The notes beneath the pieces are model-generated. The model worked only from the letters and a program-made list of their open reading frames with translations. It made no database searches and was not told where the DNA came from. 64,000 nucleotides of DNA from Luteolibacter arcticus. Its GTDB lineage: Bacteria; Verrucomicrobiota; Verrucomicrobiia; Verrucomicrobiales; Akkermansiaceae. Positions 1 to 8,238 of the stretch are shown here, one piece after another; the stretch's first letter is position 1, and each line of letters starts with the position of its first letter. Position numbers and translations under genes: made by a program. The stretch covers positions 930,001-994,000 of the forward strand of contig NZ_JAPDDT010000001.1 in assembly GCF_025950235.1 (NCBI RefSeq), in the 5' to 3' direction.

Positions 1-138
1 CTTCAGCGACCAGCACTGGACGGAAATCGTGAAACCGGCGTCGGTCAGCGCGTCCGGATTGATCGGCTTGCCGTGCGAACGGAGCGCAAGCAGGGCGGAG
101 GCGGCGGGGACCATGGCGAAAAGAGAGCGACGTTTCAT
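1..138 (-). CDS. Secreted protein, 5' end only (possibly sugar phosphate isomerase/epimerase-like)
   Basis: Only the first 46 codons are in the window; the gene runs off the left edge. The start codon is at 136-138, and the N-terminus has basic residues (MKRRSLF) followed by a short hydrophobic stretch, like a Tat/Sec signal peptide. After it comes a segment reading FTISVQCWSLK, which resembles the opening strand of secreted TIM-barrel sugar phosphate isomerase/epimerase proteins of Verrucomicrobia. The product is a guess from this short piece; that it is a coding region with a signal peptide is better supported. Confidence 0.5.
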   Translation of the reverse strand, partial: MKRRSLFAMVPAASALLALRSHGKPINPDALTDAGFTISVQCWSLK

Positions 139-193
139 GACGGGTGCAAATTACGCGGCCCGAACGAGGGGAAGCGAGGGATTCTTTCGGATC

Positions 194-952
194 ATGACCC
201 GATCCGCCTTCCCGCTTGCCGGGGCGAGGCCGGGGCGGTTGTCTGCCACCGTGCCGACCGTCTTCACCCCGTTTTCCGCCACCCACGGCTGGGCCATGGT
301 GGCGGGATTGGTCGGGATCGCAGCGATCATTTCCTGGGGAAAGTCGGGCGAGCGGAACGAGCGGCTCGCCCGCGGCCTGCTCACCTTCCTGTGTCTCATG
401 GCCTTCGGCTACACCCAGGCGGCATGGATGAACATCGATGGCGACCCGGATCTGGACAGCTCGTTGCCGCTGCACCTGTGCGATCTCTCGGCATTCATTG
501 CCGGTTTCGCCCTGCTGACGGGGAAGCGGCTGCTGTGCACGCTGACGTATTTCTGGGGTCTGGCGGGGGCGATCCAGGCCTTGCTCACCCCGGCAATCAC
601 GGTGGGCTTCCCCCACCCCGCCTTCGTGGCGTTCTTCGTCCATCACTTCGCGCTCGTGGCAGCCGCTCTCTACCTGCCCATCGTCCGAGGCTGGCGTGCC
701 GACCGGCCGTGGTGGAAGGGACCGCTGACGGCCCTGCTCATAGGGAATATCTACTTGCTCCTCTCGATGGCGGTAAATGCGTGGCTGGGCACGAATTTCG
801 GCTTCACCGCCCGCAAGCCGGTGAACCCCAGCCTGCTGGACCACATGGGGCCCTGGCCCTACTACCTGCTGGGAATGCAGGTGCTGGCGGTGGTGCTGTT
901 CTCGCTGCTGGCGCTGCCGGTGCTCTCTCGGAAAGCCGTGGCCAAGAGCTAA
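194..952 (+). CDS. TIGR02206/YwaF-type integral membrane protein
   Basis: This polytopic membrane protein has about six or seven hydrophobic segments across roughly 250 residues. The sequence LPLHLCDLSAF in the third segment is the landmark of the TIGR02206 (YwaF-like) family, whose function is unknown. The ATG at 194 has a purine-rich GCGAGGGA upstream, though spaced somewhat far; a GTG at 251 would start nearer the usual family N-terminus. The reading frame stays open further upstream, but that part is not membrane-like and overlaps the divergent gene at the left edge. Confidence 0.75.
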   Translation: MTRSAFPLAGARPGRLSATVPTVFTPFSATHGWAMVAGLVGIAAIISWGKSGERNERLARGLLTFLCLMAFGYTQAAWMNIDGDPDLDSSLPLHLCDLSAFIAGFALLTGKRLLCTLTYFWGLAGAIQALLTPAITVGFPHPAFVAFFVHHFALVAAALYLPIVRGWRADRPWWKGPLTALLIGNIYLLLSMAVNAWLGTNFGFTARKPVNPSLLDHMGPWPYYLLGMQVLAVVLFSLLALPVLSRKAVAKS

Positions 953-978
953 GGTTTTCGGCGTTGGCACGTTCCTCA

Positions 979-1770
979 ATGGTGCCTCCACGAGCGTGTG
1001 TGAAACCATGGACATTGCTGATGGCAGTGGTGATTGGCCTTGCTCCGTCACAAGGGCAGGATTCCCAGCCCTTTCATTGCCGCATGCCACCACAGTGGCG
1101 TTTCAGCGACGCCGAGGCAGGCCCGCCTGCCAAAATCGAGGAAGCCTTGGGAAAGATCCTTGCCGATCCTGAATCAACGGAGCGGGAATCCGCCGCCTTC
1201 CTGTTGTGGCGCAACCGCAGCTTCATTCACGCCAAAGCGGTGATCGAGCTGGCCGAAACGACACGTGGGGCGCTGGCGGCGGAGGTCACGGCCGGGCTGA
1301 AACCGGAGACGATTCGGCGGGAAGTGGAGTCAGCCGATCCGCGGTGGGGCTTCTGGCTGGCCTACCTACGCCCCCAAGCCGAACTGGTGGACATTTTGAT
1401 GGAAAAGACCCGGGGAAGCTTCCAGACCGGCGCGGTTCTCGCCCTCGGGCGGTCGCGAGACCCGCGGGCGCTAGGTCCCTTGCTTGCGCTCCTCAGGGAC
1501 TCGAAAACGCCCTTGCGCGGTTTCACGGCATGCGCGTTGCGAGATTTCGGCTCGGTGGATGCCGAGGCAGATCTGATTGCGGCGTTGTCTGAAAGTGACG
1601 ATTTGTGGCTGCAAGTGAATGCCTGCGACGCCCTGGCCAAAATCGGCACGGAACGGGCCCTGCCGGCATTGCGTCGGCTAACGGCCGCCTCGCAGCCGGT
1701 TGGAGCCTTAAACACCAAGACCAGTGCTTCCCGCGCCATCCGGGAAATCCAAACACGGGGTCAAAAGTAG
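979..1770 (+). CDS. Secreted HEAT-repeat protein
   Basis: A 263-residue protein with an N-terminal hydrophobic segment (LLMAVVIGLAPSQGQ), likely a signal peptide, so it probably acts in the periplasm. From about residue 150 to the end there are three tandem helical HEAT-like units with the pattern A-L-G-x-x-x-D-P-R-A-L-x-P-L-L (RSRDPRALGPLL, then RDFGSVDAEADLI, then AKIGTERALPAL). Such repeats normally serve as protein-binding scaffolds. The frame is open far upstream, but the signal peptide sets the start near 979 or at the ATG at 1021. The partner is unknown. Confidence 0.65.
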   Translation: MVPPRACVKPWTLLMAVVIGLAPSQGQDSQPFHCRMPPQWRFSDAEAGPPAKIEEALGKILADPESTERESAAFLLWRNRSFIHAKAVIELAETTRGALAAEVTAGLKPETIRREVESADPRWGFWLAYLRPQAELVDILMEKTRGSFQTGAVLALGRSRDPRALGPLLALLRDSKTPLRGFTACALRDFGSVDAEADLIAALSESDDLWLQVNACDALAKIGTERALPALRRLTAASQPVGALNTKTSASRAIREIQTRGQK

Positions 1771-1869
1771 TCGATTCTGCTCCAAAGCGAGGACAACCCC
1801 GATCTCCCGGATTTTGCTGCGGGGGAAATGATTTGGTCGCCGGGAGTCCCGGCGTTATATCGCCCGCGC

Positions 1870-3093
1870 ATGAGCGAAGCCCCACCGAAGCGCCCCCGAG
1901 TCAACGTCCGTCGCCCCGACGTGATGACGCAGGTCAATGCCGAGGTGGAGCGCCACTACCGGTCGTCTATCGTCGAGCGGATCCGCGCCAATGGCGGCGA
2001 GGTCACGCTGGGCAACACCACCGTGCGGCTTGCCCAGCAATTCGGCTTCTGCTACGGCGTCGAGCGGGCGATCGACCTCGCCTACGCCGCCCGCCGCGTC
2101 TTCCCGGACAAGCGCATCTTCCTGATCGGCGAAATCATCCACAATCCCGAGGTCAACCGCCAGCTCGTGGACATGGGCATCGTTTCGCTGCCGTGGAAGC
2201 AGCTCACCGACGACTACGACCAGCTCAGCTCGGAGGACGTGGTGATCGTGCCCGCCTTCGGCGCGCCGACGAATTTCATGGAGAAGATCGAGGAGCGCGG
2301 CTGCTACGTGGTGGACACCACCTGCGGCGACGTGATGAAGGTCTGGCGCCGGGTCCGAAGCTACGCGAAGGATGGCATCACCTCCATCATCCACGGCAAG
2401 GCCGGCCACGAGGAGACCCAGGCGACCGCCTCCCGGGCTCTCGGCGAGGACGGCCAGGGCCACTACCTGATCGTGCTGACGCTGGAGGAAACCGACATCG
2501 TCTGCCGCTACATCCGCGAGGGCGGCGACAAGGAGGCTCTCCTCAAGCGCTTCGCCCACGCCGTGTCGCCCGGCTTCGATGCGGACCTGCATTTGCAAAA
2601 GGTCGGCGTGGCGAACCAGACCACCATGCTGAAGAGCGAGACCGAGGAGATCCAGCGCCGCGTCCGCGATGCCGTGGTCGCCCGCGATGGCTCGGCGGAG
2701 AAGTTCCTGGTCTTCGACACCATCTGCGGCGCCACCCAGGAGCGGCAGGATGCGCTTTTCGAGATGCTCCGTCGGCCGATGGACATGCTGTTCGTGGTCG
2801 GCGGCTACAACAGCTCCAACACCACGCACCTCGTGGAGATCGGCGAACAATCGCTACCGACCTTTTTCATCCGCAATGCCCAGTGCCTCCAGTCGCTGGA
2901 GCAGATCATCCACTTCGACCTGCACGAAAAGGCGGAAATCACCAGCGGCTATCCGGGAGCGCTCTTGGGCGAAGGCCCGGCGGTCATCGGCATCACGGCG
3001 GGCGCGAGCTGCCCGAACAACCTGATCGAGGACACGATCTTCCGGATCTTCGAGATGCGCGGAGTGCCGCGCGAGTTGGTGCAGACGATTTGA
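1870..3093 (+). CDS. ispH: 4-hydroxy-3-methylbut-2-enyl diphosphate reductase (IspH/LytB)
   Basis: Catalyses the last step of the MEP pathway, reducing HMBPP to IPP and DMAPP with a [4Fe-4S] cluster. The family landmarks are present: FGFCYGVERA (first cluster cysteine), IHNPEVN (substrate-binding His), VVDTTCGDVMK (second cysteine), GKAGHEET (His), DTICGATQERQ (third cysteine) and GYNSSNT. At about 407 residues it is the long plant/cyanobacterial form rather than the roughly 315-residue enterobacterial one, with an extended N-terminus before the first cysteine. The ATG at 1870 (MSEAPPKRP) is preferred over one 14 codons earlier. It converges on the next gene across a palindrome at 3118-3138. 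Confidence 0.95.
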   Translation: MSEAPPKRPRVNVRRPDVMTQVNAEVERHYRSSIVERIRANGGEVTLGNTTVRLAQQFGFCYGVERAIDLAYAARRVFPDKRIFLIGEIIHNPEVNRQLVDMGIVSLPWKQLTDDYDQLSSEDVVIVPAFGAPTNFMEKIEERGCYVVDTTCGDVMKVWRRVRSYAKDGITSIIHGKAGHEETQATASRALGEDGQGHYLIVLTLEETDIVCRYIREGGDKEALLKRFAHAVSPGFDADLHLQKVGVANQTTMLKSETEEIQRRVRDAVVARDGSAEKFLVFDTICGATQERQDALFEMLRRPMDMLFVVGGYNSSNTTHLVEIGEQSLPTFFIRNAQCLQSLEQIIHFDLHEKAEITSGYPGALLGEGPAVIGITAGASCPNNLIEDTIFRIFEMRGVPRELVQTI

Positions 3094-3117
3094 GGAGCGA
3101 GACCAGCCCTCCGCGCG

Positions 3118-3138
3118 GTGTCAACAGTATGTCGACAC
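3118..3138. repeat. Short palindrome, 9-bp stem with 3-nt loop, between convergent genes
   Basis: GTGTCAACA - GTA - TGTCGACAC forms a 9-bp hairpin with one mismatch. It sits in the 48-bp gap between the convergent stop codons of ispH and the glycosyltransferase, so it may end transcription from both sides, although there is no T-run. A perfect version with the same architecture lies at 38580-38600. Confidence 0.6.
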
Positions 3139-3141
3139 GCC

Positions 3142-4521
3142 TTATCCGGCTGCGCTGGCGGATCGGCTCGATTCCATTGCCAGACTCGATTCTTTTGGCA
3201 GCGGCTTGGCTTCCGCTACTGGCTTGGCTTCGGCCACTTCGACTTTCCTGGTTTCAGGGATCACCGGGGCCTTGGGCTCCTCCGCAGTCTCCACTTTCTT
3301 CGCCGGCACTGCTTCGACCGGCTTGCCATTCACCCCCGCCACCACTCCCACAGGGACGATCTCGCGATACACGCCCTCGGTCTGTTCGGCGATCGTGTCC
3401 CAACTGAACCCATAGGCCGCTTTCACCCGGCCGCGGGTGCCCATCCAGCGGGCGTGCTCGAAGTTCGAGAAAGCTGCCTTCACCCCGTCGGCAATGCCCC
3501 AGGCACTGGCGTCCACGATGTAGCCATCCTCACCGTGGGTGACGAAGTCGCGCGGTCCGCCATTGCGGGTGACCACCACCGGCTTCGATGCGGCCCAAGC
3601 TTCCAGCACCACGATGCCGAAGGGCTCGTTGCGGCTCGGCACGCAGACCACGTCGGCGCTTTTGAAAAGGTTCATCACGTCGCCATCCGGGCTCATCGCG
3701 CCGGGGAAACGCACGGCAAAATCGACGCCGAGTTCCTTCGCCCGGTGCCGCAGGTGGCTGAGCATGTCACCACCACCCACGAAGACCGCCTTGGCATTCG
3801 GCTTGTAATGGAGGATCGACGGCATCGCCTCTAACAAGAGGTCGGGGCCCTTCTGGGTGCTGATGCGGCCGACAAACAGGATCATCGGATCCATCGGCGC
3901 GATCCCGTAGCTGGCGCGGCAGATGGCGGGATCGATCTCATCGTCAAAGCGGGCGCAGTCGATGCCGTTGTAAATCACGCGCAGCTTCCACTCCGGCACT
4001 TCATACTGCCACTTCACCTCATCGGCCAAGTAGCCGGAGACGGCGATCACGCGGTCGGCAACGTAGGTGCCCTCGCGTTCGATCGAACGGACGCGGTCAC
4101 ACACGCCGGTGTGGAGGTTGTTGCCGGTGCGCCCGTACTGGGTGGAGTGGATGGTGAAGACGGTCTTGCGGCCGTGATCGTTCTTCGCCTGCGCGACGGC
4201 CTTCGAGCAAAGCCAGTCGTGGCCGTGGACGATGTCGAAGGGCTTGCCCGACTCGGCCTCGTGGGCGGCCAGGAAATACATGAGCGAGTTGCCCATGTTG
4301 TTCACCTCCGTGATGAAGTCCGGGTGCAGTTCGATCGGGCAGCGGTGGTAGTAAACCCCATCGATGACGGCCGCGGTCGTCTGGCCCTGGCCGAGCCGGG
4401 TGAAGACGTGAACCTCGTGGCCCCGGCGCTCCAAGGCGGCGGCAAGCTCGGTGACGTGAACGGCGCCTCCCCCCACAGGGATGGAATGGAGGCTCTCCCA
4501 GGAAAGCATGGCGATCTTCAT
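3142..4521 (-). CDS. GT4-family glycosyltransferase, glycogen-synthase-like, with Pro/Ala/Glu/Lys tail
   Basis: A GT-B fold nucleotide-sugar glycosyltransferase of about 459 residues. The N-terminal Rossmann domain opens with MKIAMLSWES and VGGGAVHVTELAAAL, the glycine-rich acceptor-side loop. The C-terminal domain carries ILFVGRISTQKG and the E-x7-E motif in NEPFGIVVLEAW (about residue 320). The layout resembles archaeal/bacterial GT4 enzymes annotated as glycogen or starch synthase. The divergent neighbour is a GH31 alpha-glucosidase, so alpha-glucan metabolism is plausible but not shown. The last 75 or so residues are low-complexity, rich in V-E-A-K-P, and not part of the fold. The ATG at 4521 fits the family N-terminus; an ATG 12 bases upstream is possible. 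Confidence 0.85.
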   Translation of the reverse strand: MKIAMLSWESLHSIPVGGGAVHVTELAAALERRGHEVHVFTRLGQGQTTAAVIDGVYYHRCPIELHPDFITEVNNMGNSLMYFLAAHEAESGKPFDIVHGHDWLCSKAVAQAKNDHGRKTVFTIHSTQYGRTGNNLHTGVCDRVRSIEREGTYVADRVIAVSGYLADEVKWQYEVPEWKLRVIYNGIDCARFDDEIDPAICRASYGIAPMDPMILFVGRISTQKGPDLLLEAMPSILHYKPNAKAVFVGGGDMLSHLRHRAKELGVDFAVRFPGAMSPDGDVMNLFKSADVVCVPSRNEPFGIVVLEAWAASKPVVVTRNGGPRDFVTHGEDGYIVDASAWGIADGVKAAFSNFEHARWMGTRGRVKAAYGFSWDTIAEQTEGVYREIVPVGVVAGVNGKPVEAVPAKKVETAEEPKAPVIPETRKVEVAEAKPVAEAKPLPKESSLAMESSRSASAAG

Positions 4522-4657
4522 GACGGAAGGCATGTCGTAATGCGCATTGCATCCTTTATGCCGAACGGCGGCCAAAGTCCACTTGCAGGCATATACAGAC
4601 ACAGATTTTCTGAATGGGATTCATGAGACGCACCCCGAGCCCCCAGTCTGGGTAGGT

Positions 4658-4678
4658 TTGCGGAACGACACTCCGCAA
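4658..4678. repeat. Hairpin in the divergent GT4/GH31 intergenic region
   Basis: TTGCGGA - 7-nt loop - TCCGCAA is a perfect 7-bp inverted repeat about 70 bp before the GH31 start and 140 bp before the GT4 start. It could be an operator or a dispersed palindrome; its core CGGAACGA resembles the second hairpin at 38602-38622. The rest of the 4522-4747 gap shows no gene. Confidence 0.4.
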
Positions 4679-4747
4679 GCTTGGCATGGGAGCGGCTTGG
4701 TGGTTCAATCTCCAGCGGCGTTCCCCCCAGAACCCCGCCACCCATCC

Positions 4748-7225
4748 ATGGCATCCGACGAATTCTCCGGCAACTACATGGAGAAGCACCGCACCGCGCT
4801 GGTCGCGGCGGACTTCTTTCCCGGCAGCATCCGCGAAACCCGGCACCCGAATGCCGGTGTTTTCGAGTTTTTGACCGACAACGGCGTGCTGCTCCGCCTC
4901 CAGCTTTTGGCTGAAGGCATCGTGCGTTTCCGTTTTTCCCCCGACGGGCGCTTTGATGACGACTTTTCCTACGCGGTCGATCCCGCCTTCACGCCGGCGC
5001 TGCCGGAGCACGAGATGATCGAGTTCGCCGATGGCTTCGCGCTGAAAACCGGCACGCTATCCATCCGCATCACCCGCCACGGGCTAAAGACCACCGTCAC
5101 CGAGTCCGCCACCGGCAAGATCCTCTGCCAGGACGACAAGGGCTTCCACTGGGAGGACAACAAGGTCTTCGGCGGCGAGGTCGTGAAAATGGGCAAGATC
5201 TGCCAGCACGGCGAATATTTCTACGGCCTCGGCGACAAATCCTGCGATCTCAACCTCCGCGGCCGCCATTTCGAGCTGTGGGGCAGCGACACCTATGCCT
5301 ACGGCCCGGATACCGACCCGCTCTACAAGAACGTCCCCTTCTACATCAGCCTCTGCCACGGCCGCAGCTACGGGATCTTCTTCGACAATACCTTCCGCAC
5401 CGGCTTCGACTTCGGCAGCGAGAAGCCGAACGTGACCACCTTCCGCGCCGAGGGCGGGGAGATGAACTACTACTTCCTCCACGGGGACACACCTCTCGAT
5501 GTGGTTCGCCGCTATACCCGCCTGACCGGCATGGCGGAAATGCCGCCGCTGTGGGCGCTGGGTTACCACCAATGCAAGTGGAGCTACTACCCGGAGACTC
5601 TGTTCCGCGGCATCGCCAAGGGCTTCCGCGACCGCAGGATCCCGTGCGATGCCCTCTATTTGGACATCGACTACATGGATGGCTACCGCTGCTTCACGTG
5701 GGACGCCGAGCGCTTCCCGGATCCCAAGCGGATGGTCGCCGAGTTGGAAAAGGACGGCTTCAAGACCGTCGCGATCATTGATCCCGGGCTCAAGATCGAC
5801 CCGGGCTACCCGGTCTGGGTCGAGGGCGTCGAGAAAGGCTACTTCTGCCGTCGGCCTGACGGAAACCTGATGAAGGGCTCCGTTTGGCCCGGTCTCTGTC
5901 ACTTCCCCGACTTCACCCGCCCCGAAGTTCGCGACTGGTGGGCGGATCAATTCCAAGGTCTGATTGGCGACGTCGGCATCCACGGCATCTGGAACGACAT
6001 GAACGAGCCGGCCGTGTTCGAGGACGGCACCTTTCCGCACGACGTCCGGCACGATTACGACGGCCATCCCTGTTCGCACCGAAAGGCGCACAATATCTAC
6101 GGCATGCAGATGATCCGCGCGACGCAGGACGGCCTGCGGCGGTTTGGCAATGGCAAGCGCCCCTTCTCCATCACCCGCTCGGCCTATGCCGGCACGCAGC
6201 GCTTCGCCTGTGGCTGGACCGGCGACAACGTGGCGTCGTGGGAGCACCTGAACATGGCAAATACCCAGTGCCAGCGGCTTGCCACATCCGGCATGTCCTT
6301 CATCGGCTCGGACATCGGCGGCTTCATCGAAACACCTTCGCCCGAGCTCTACCTGCGCTGGGTCCAGCTCGCGGTGTTCCATCCGTTTTTCCGCACACAC
6401 TCGTCGGGTGATCATGGCGATCAGGAGCCATGGTCCTTCGGCGAGGACACCACCGATTGGGTGCGCCGCGCGATCGAGATGCGCTACCGCCTGCTGCCCG
6501 CCGTTTACACCGCCTTCTGGCAGTATGTGAAGGACGGCACGCCGATGCTGCGCTCATTGCCTTTGGTCGAGCATCAGAACCCTGACGCCTATTGGCGCAG
6601 CGCGGAGTTCTACTTCGGCGATCATCTCTACGTCGTGCCGATCCTGGCCGAGGGCGAGGAAGGTCGCTTCCTTTACCTGCCGAAAGCGGATTGGTTTTCC
6701 TACCACGACGACGCGCGACCGAAAGCGGTGGCCACCGACATCTGGATCGAATGCCCGATCGACCGCATCCCGGTCTTCGTGCGCGGCGGTGCGGTGATTC
6801 CGCATTGGCCGCTGCAACAGCACACCGGCGAGATTCCGAATCCCGAACCCGAACTGCGGACCTGGTGGAAGAGTGGCAGCGAGACCAGCCGCTGGTATGA
6901 AGACCAAGGCGACGGCGAAGCGTGGAAGCAAGGCGTCTATCGTGACTCAACTCTCCGCGTCGATGGGCACGAAGGACGCATCGAGCTGACCCGTGAATGG
7001 GAGGGCTCGTGGATTCCTGGCTATGAAGTCGTGCACCTCACCTTCTGCGGGATCGGCAGCGCCGAAGCCGAGCTCAAGGTGGCCATCGATGGCCGCGAGG
7101 TGATCGCGCTCCGCGGGGATGACGGACGCTATCGCGTCCCGGCGCCGCGGGATTTCCAGCGTGCGACTCTTGAATGGGCACCGGTCCGGGTGGGCAGGCA
7201 CCACGAAAGCAGCGTGGAAGCCTGA
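4748..7225 (+). CDS. Glycoside hydrolase family 31 (alpha-glucosidase-like)
   Basis: An 825-residue GH31 enzyme that would hydrolyse terminal alpha-glucosidic bonds by a retaining mechanism. Domain order: N-terminal beta-sandwich (about 1-220), catalytic (beta/alpha)8 barrel (about 240-600) and C-terminal beta domains. The nucleophile Asp lies in GIWNDMNEPAVF (about residue 416) and the acid/base Asp in WTGDNVASWEHL (about 491); FIGSDIGGF is a further family motif. No signal peptide is visible, so it is probably intracellular. The start is set at MASDEFSGNYMEKH, with a second ATG ten codons later; the open frame further upstream runs through the intergenic hairpin and is not family-like. It is divergent from the GT4 gene. 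Confidence 0.92.
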   Translation: MASDEFSGNYMEKHRTALVAADFFPGSIRETRHPNAGVFEFLTDNGVLLRLQLLAEGIVRFRFSPDGRFDDDFSYAVDPAFTPALPEHEMIEFADGFALKTGTLSIRITRHGLKTTVTESATGKILCQDDKGFHWEDNKVFGGEVVKMGKICQHGEYFYGLGDKSCDLNLRGRHFELWGSDTYAYGPDTDPLYKNVPFYISLCHGRSYGIFFDNTFRTGFDFGSEKPNVTTFRAEGGEMNYYFLHGDTPLDVVRRYTRLTGMAEMPPLWALGYHQCKWSYYPETLFRGIAKGFRDRRIPCDALYLDIDYMDGYRCFTWDAERFPDPKRMVAELEKDGFKTVAIIDPGLKIDPGYPVWVEGVEKGYFCRRPDGNLMKGSVWPGLCHFPDFTRPEVRDWWADQFQGLIGDVGIHGIWNDMNEPAVFEDGTFPHDVRHDYDGHPCSHRKAHNIYGMQMIRATQDGLRRFGNGKRPFSITRSAYAGTQRFACGWTGDNVASWEHLNMANTQCQRLATSGMSFIGSDIGGFIETPSPELYLRWVQLAVFHPFFRTHSSGDHGDQEPWSFGEDTTDWVRRAIEMRYRLLPAVYTAFWQYVKDGTPMLRSLPLVEHQNPDAYWRSAEFYFGDHLYVVPILAEGEEGRFLYLPKADWFSYHDDARPKAVATDIWIECPIDRIPVFVRGGAVIPHWPLQQHTGEIPNPEPELRTWWKSGSETSRWYEDQGDGEAWKQGVYRDSTLRVDGHEGRIELTREWEGSWIPGYEVVHLTFCGIGSAEAELKVAIDGREVIALRGDDGRYRVPAPRDFQRATLEWAPVRVGRHHESSVEA

Positions 7226-7248
7226 CCCACCCAAGATCGTAGGCTCAA

Positions 7249-7683
7249 TCAGGGCTCGAGCTTCGAGTCAGGCGTCCCGTTGGACACCATGGCCCCGGCC
7301 TCGTTGCTGGCTTGGATCACGGTGCGTGCCACACCGGCGAGCGATTCCTCGCCGCGCGGTGACGTGACATACAGCGCGCTCAAGGAAGTCAGCAGGCAGC
7401 AGGCCGCCGAGGCCAGCGATGGGCGACTGGGCCGCGAGCGCCGGTGATTCGCGCCAGCCATGCGCTCGCTGAAGAGCACGCGGGCTTCCTGATAGAACGC
7501 CACTCTCGTTGGAAAGAACGGCATTGGCGTGCTGGATGCGTGGCATTCCGAGCATAGCAGCGTCTTGCGAATCGCGAACGGAGGCCGGGCAATCGCCGGG
7601 CCGGAGTTCGGGCTCGCAGGTGAAAACGAAGGGATATCCATCGCGGCAGACGCCAAGCGACTGATCTTCTCCGGATCTGTCAT
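7249..7683 (-). CDS. Hypothetical protein with one membrane segment
   Basis: A 144-residue reading frame starting MTDPEKISRLASAAM. One hydrophobic segment (ASAACCLLTSLSALYV) lies around residues 92-108, preceded by an Arg-rich stretch (RRSRPSRPS), which would fit a membrane anchor with a cytoplasmic N-terminus. There is a Cys-x-x-Cys (LLCSECH) near residue 48. No family is recognised and no clear ribosome binding site precedes it. The only support is an open frame with plausible composition and a location between genes. Confidence 0.45.
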   Translation of the reverse strand: MTDPEKISRLASAAMDIPSFSPASPNSGPAIARPPFAIRKTLLCSECHASSTPMPFFPTRVAFYQEARVLFSERMAGANHRRSRPSRPSLASAACCLLTSLSALYVTSPRGEESLAGVARTVIQASNEAGAMVSNGTPDSKLEP

Positions 7684-7847
7684 GGGGGTTAGGGGGTAGG
7701 GGGTTGTTGCACTTGGGGGTGTCTTTTGAGAAACTGGGGTGAATCTCCAAGACAGCCGCACTTTTAAGTATTCCAGACTTTCAGGCCATTACGCGATCGC
7801 GTAGGTGGAAGCAAAAAAGCCGGGAAGCCGCCTCGCCGGTTGCCGCA

Positions 7848-8196
7848 GTGGGCTTCCTGACGGCGAAACGCCAGCCAATCCTTTATCCGGGTTGGGCGCG
7901 GATTGAACATCCGGCCTCTGTGGACCACCCGCCACGGATCACCAGGCGGAGGGCGGCAATGACGGCTCGCTCCCTGGACCTCGGCAACCGGGGGGCGACA
8001 ACGCTTGAGCAGGCTTCGAAAACCGTGATCAAGGAGGTCAAACTCAAGCCGGTCCCGAACGGTCTTGCCGTGGAAGTGACGGCTTCCGATCGCCGGGACG
8101 CCCGCACTATAGCCCGAGAGGTCGCGGAAGTTGCCATACAAATGAAGAATTTCTCCCCCTGCGGCGAAGAAATGACTCTATACGGCGTATCCCGCG
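7848..8196 (+). pseudogene. Possible gene remnant upstream of the hydrolase
   Basis: The roughly 550 bp between the hypothetical gene and the hydrolase hold no convincing intact gene. One frame on the plus strand reads like real protein between about 7990 and 8150 (TVIKEVKLKPVPNGLAVEV, then ARTIAREVAEVAIQMKNF), with alternating charged and hydrophobic residues. It has no stop before it runs out of frame into the hydrolase gene, so if it was a gene it has lost its 3' end. No family is recognised. Confidence 0.2.
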
Positions 8197-8238
8197 ACGA
8201 TGCAAAAAGGAACAAGCGGGCCGGGACTCCGGAGAGCC

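Noticed and set aside
1855-2850. Long minus-strand open frame opposite ispH
   Set aside because: It is a mirror of the strongly supported ispH frame caused by high GC; it has no domain and repetitive Val/Ala/Asp/His composition.
5084-6415. 443-codon minus-strand frame opposite the GH31 gene
   Set aside because: Same cause; the GH31 frame has all catalytic motifs, and the opposite frame is rich in Ala, Val, Glu with no structure.
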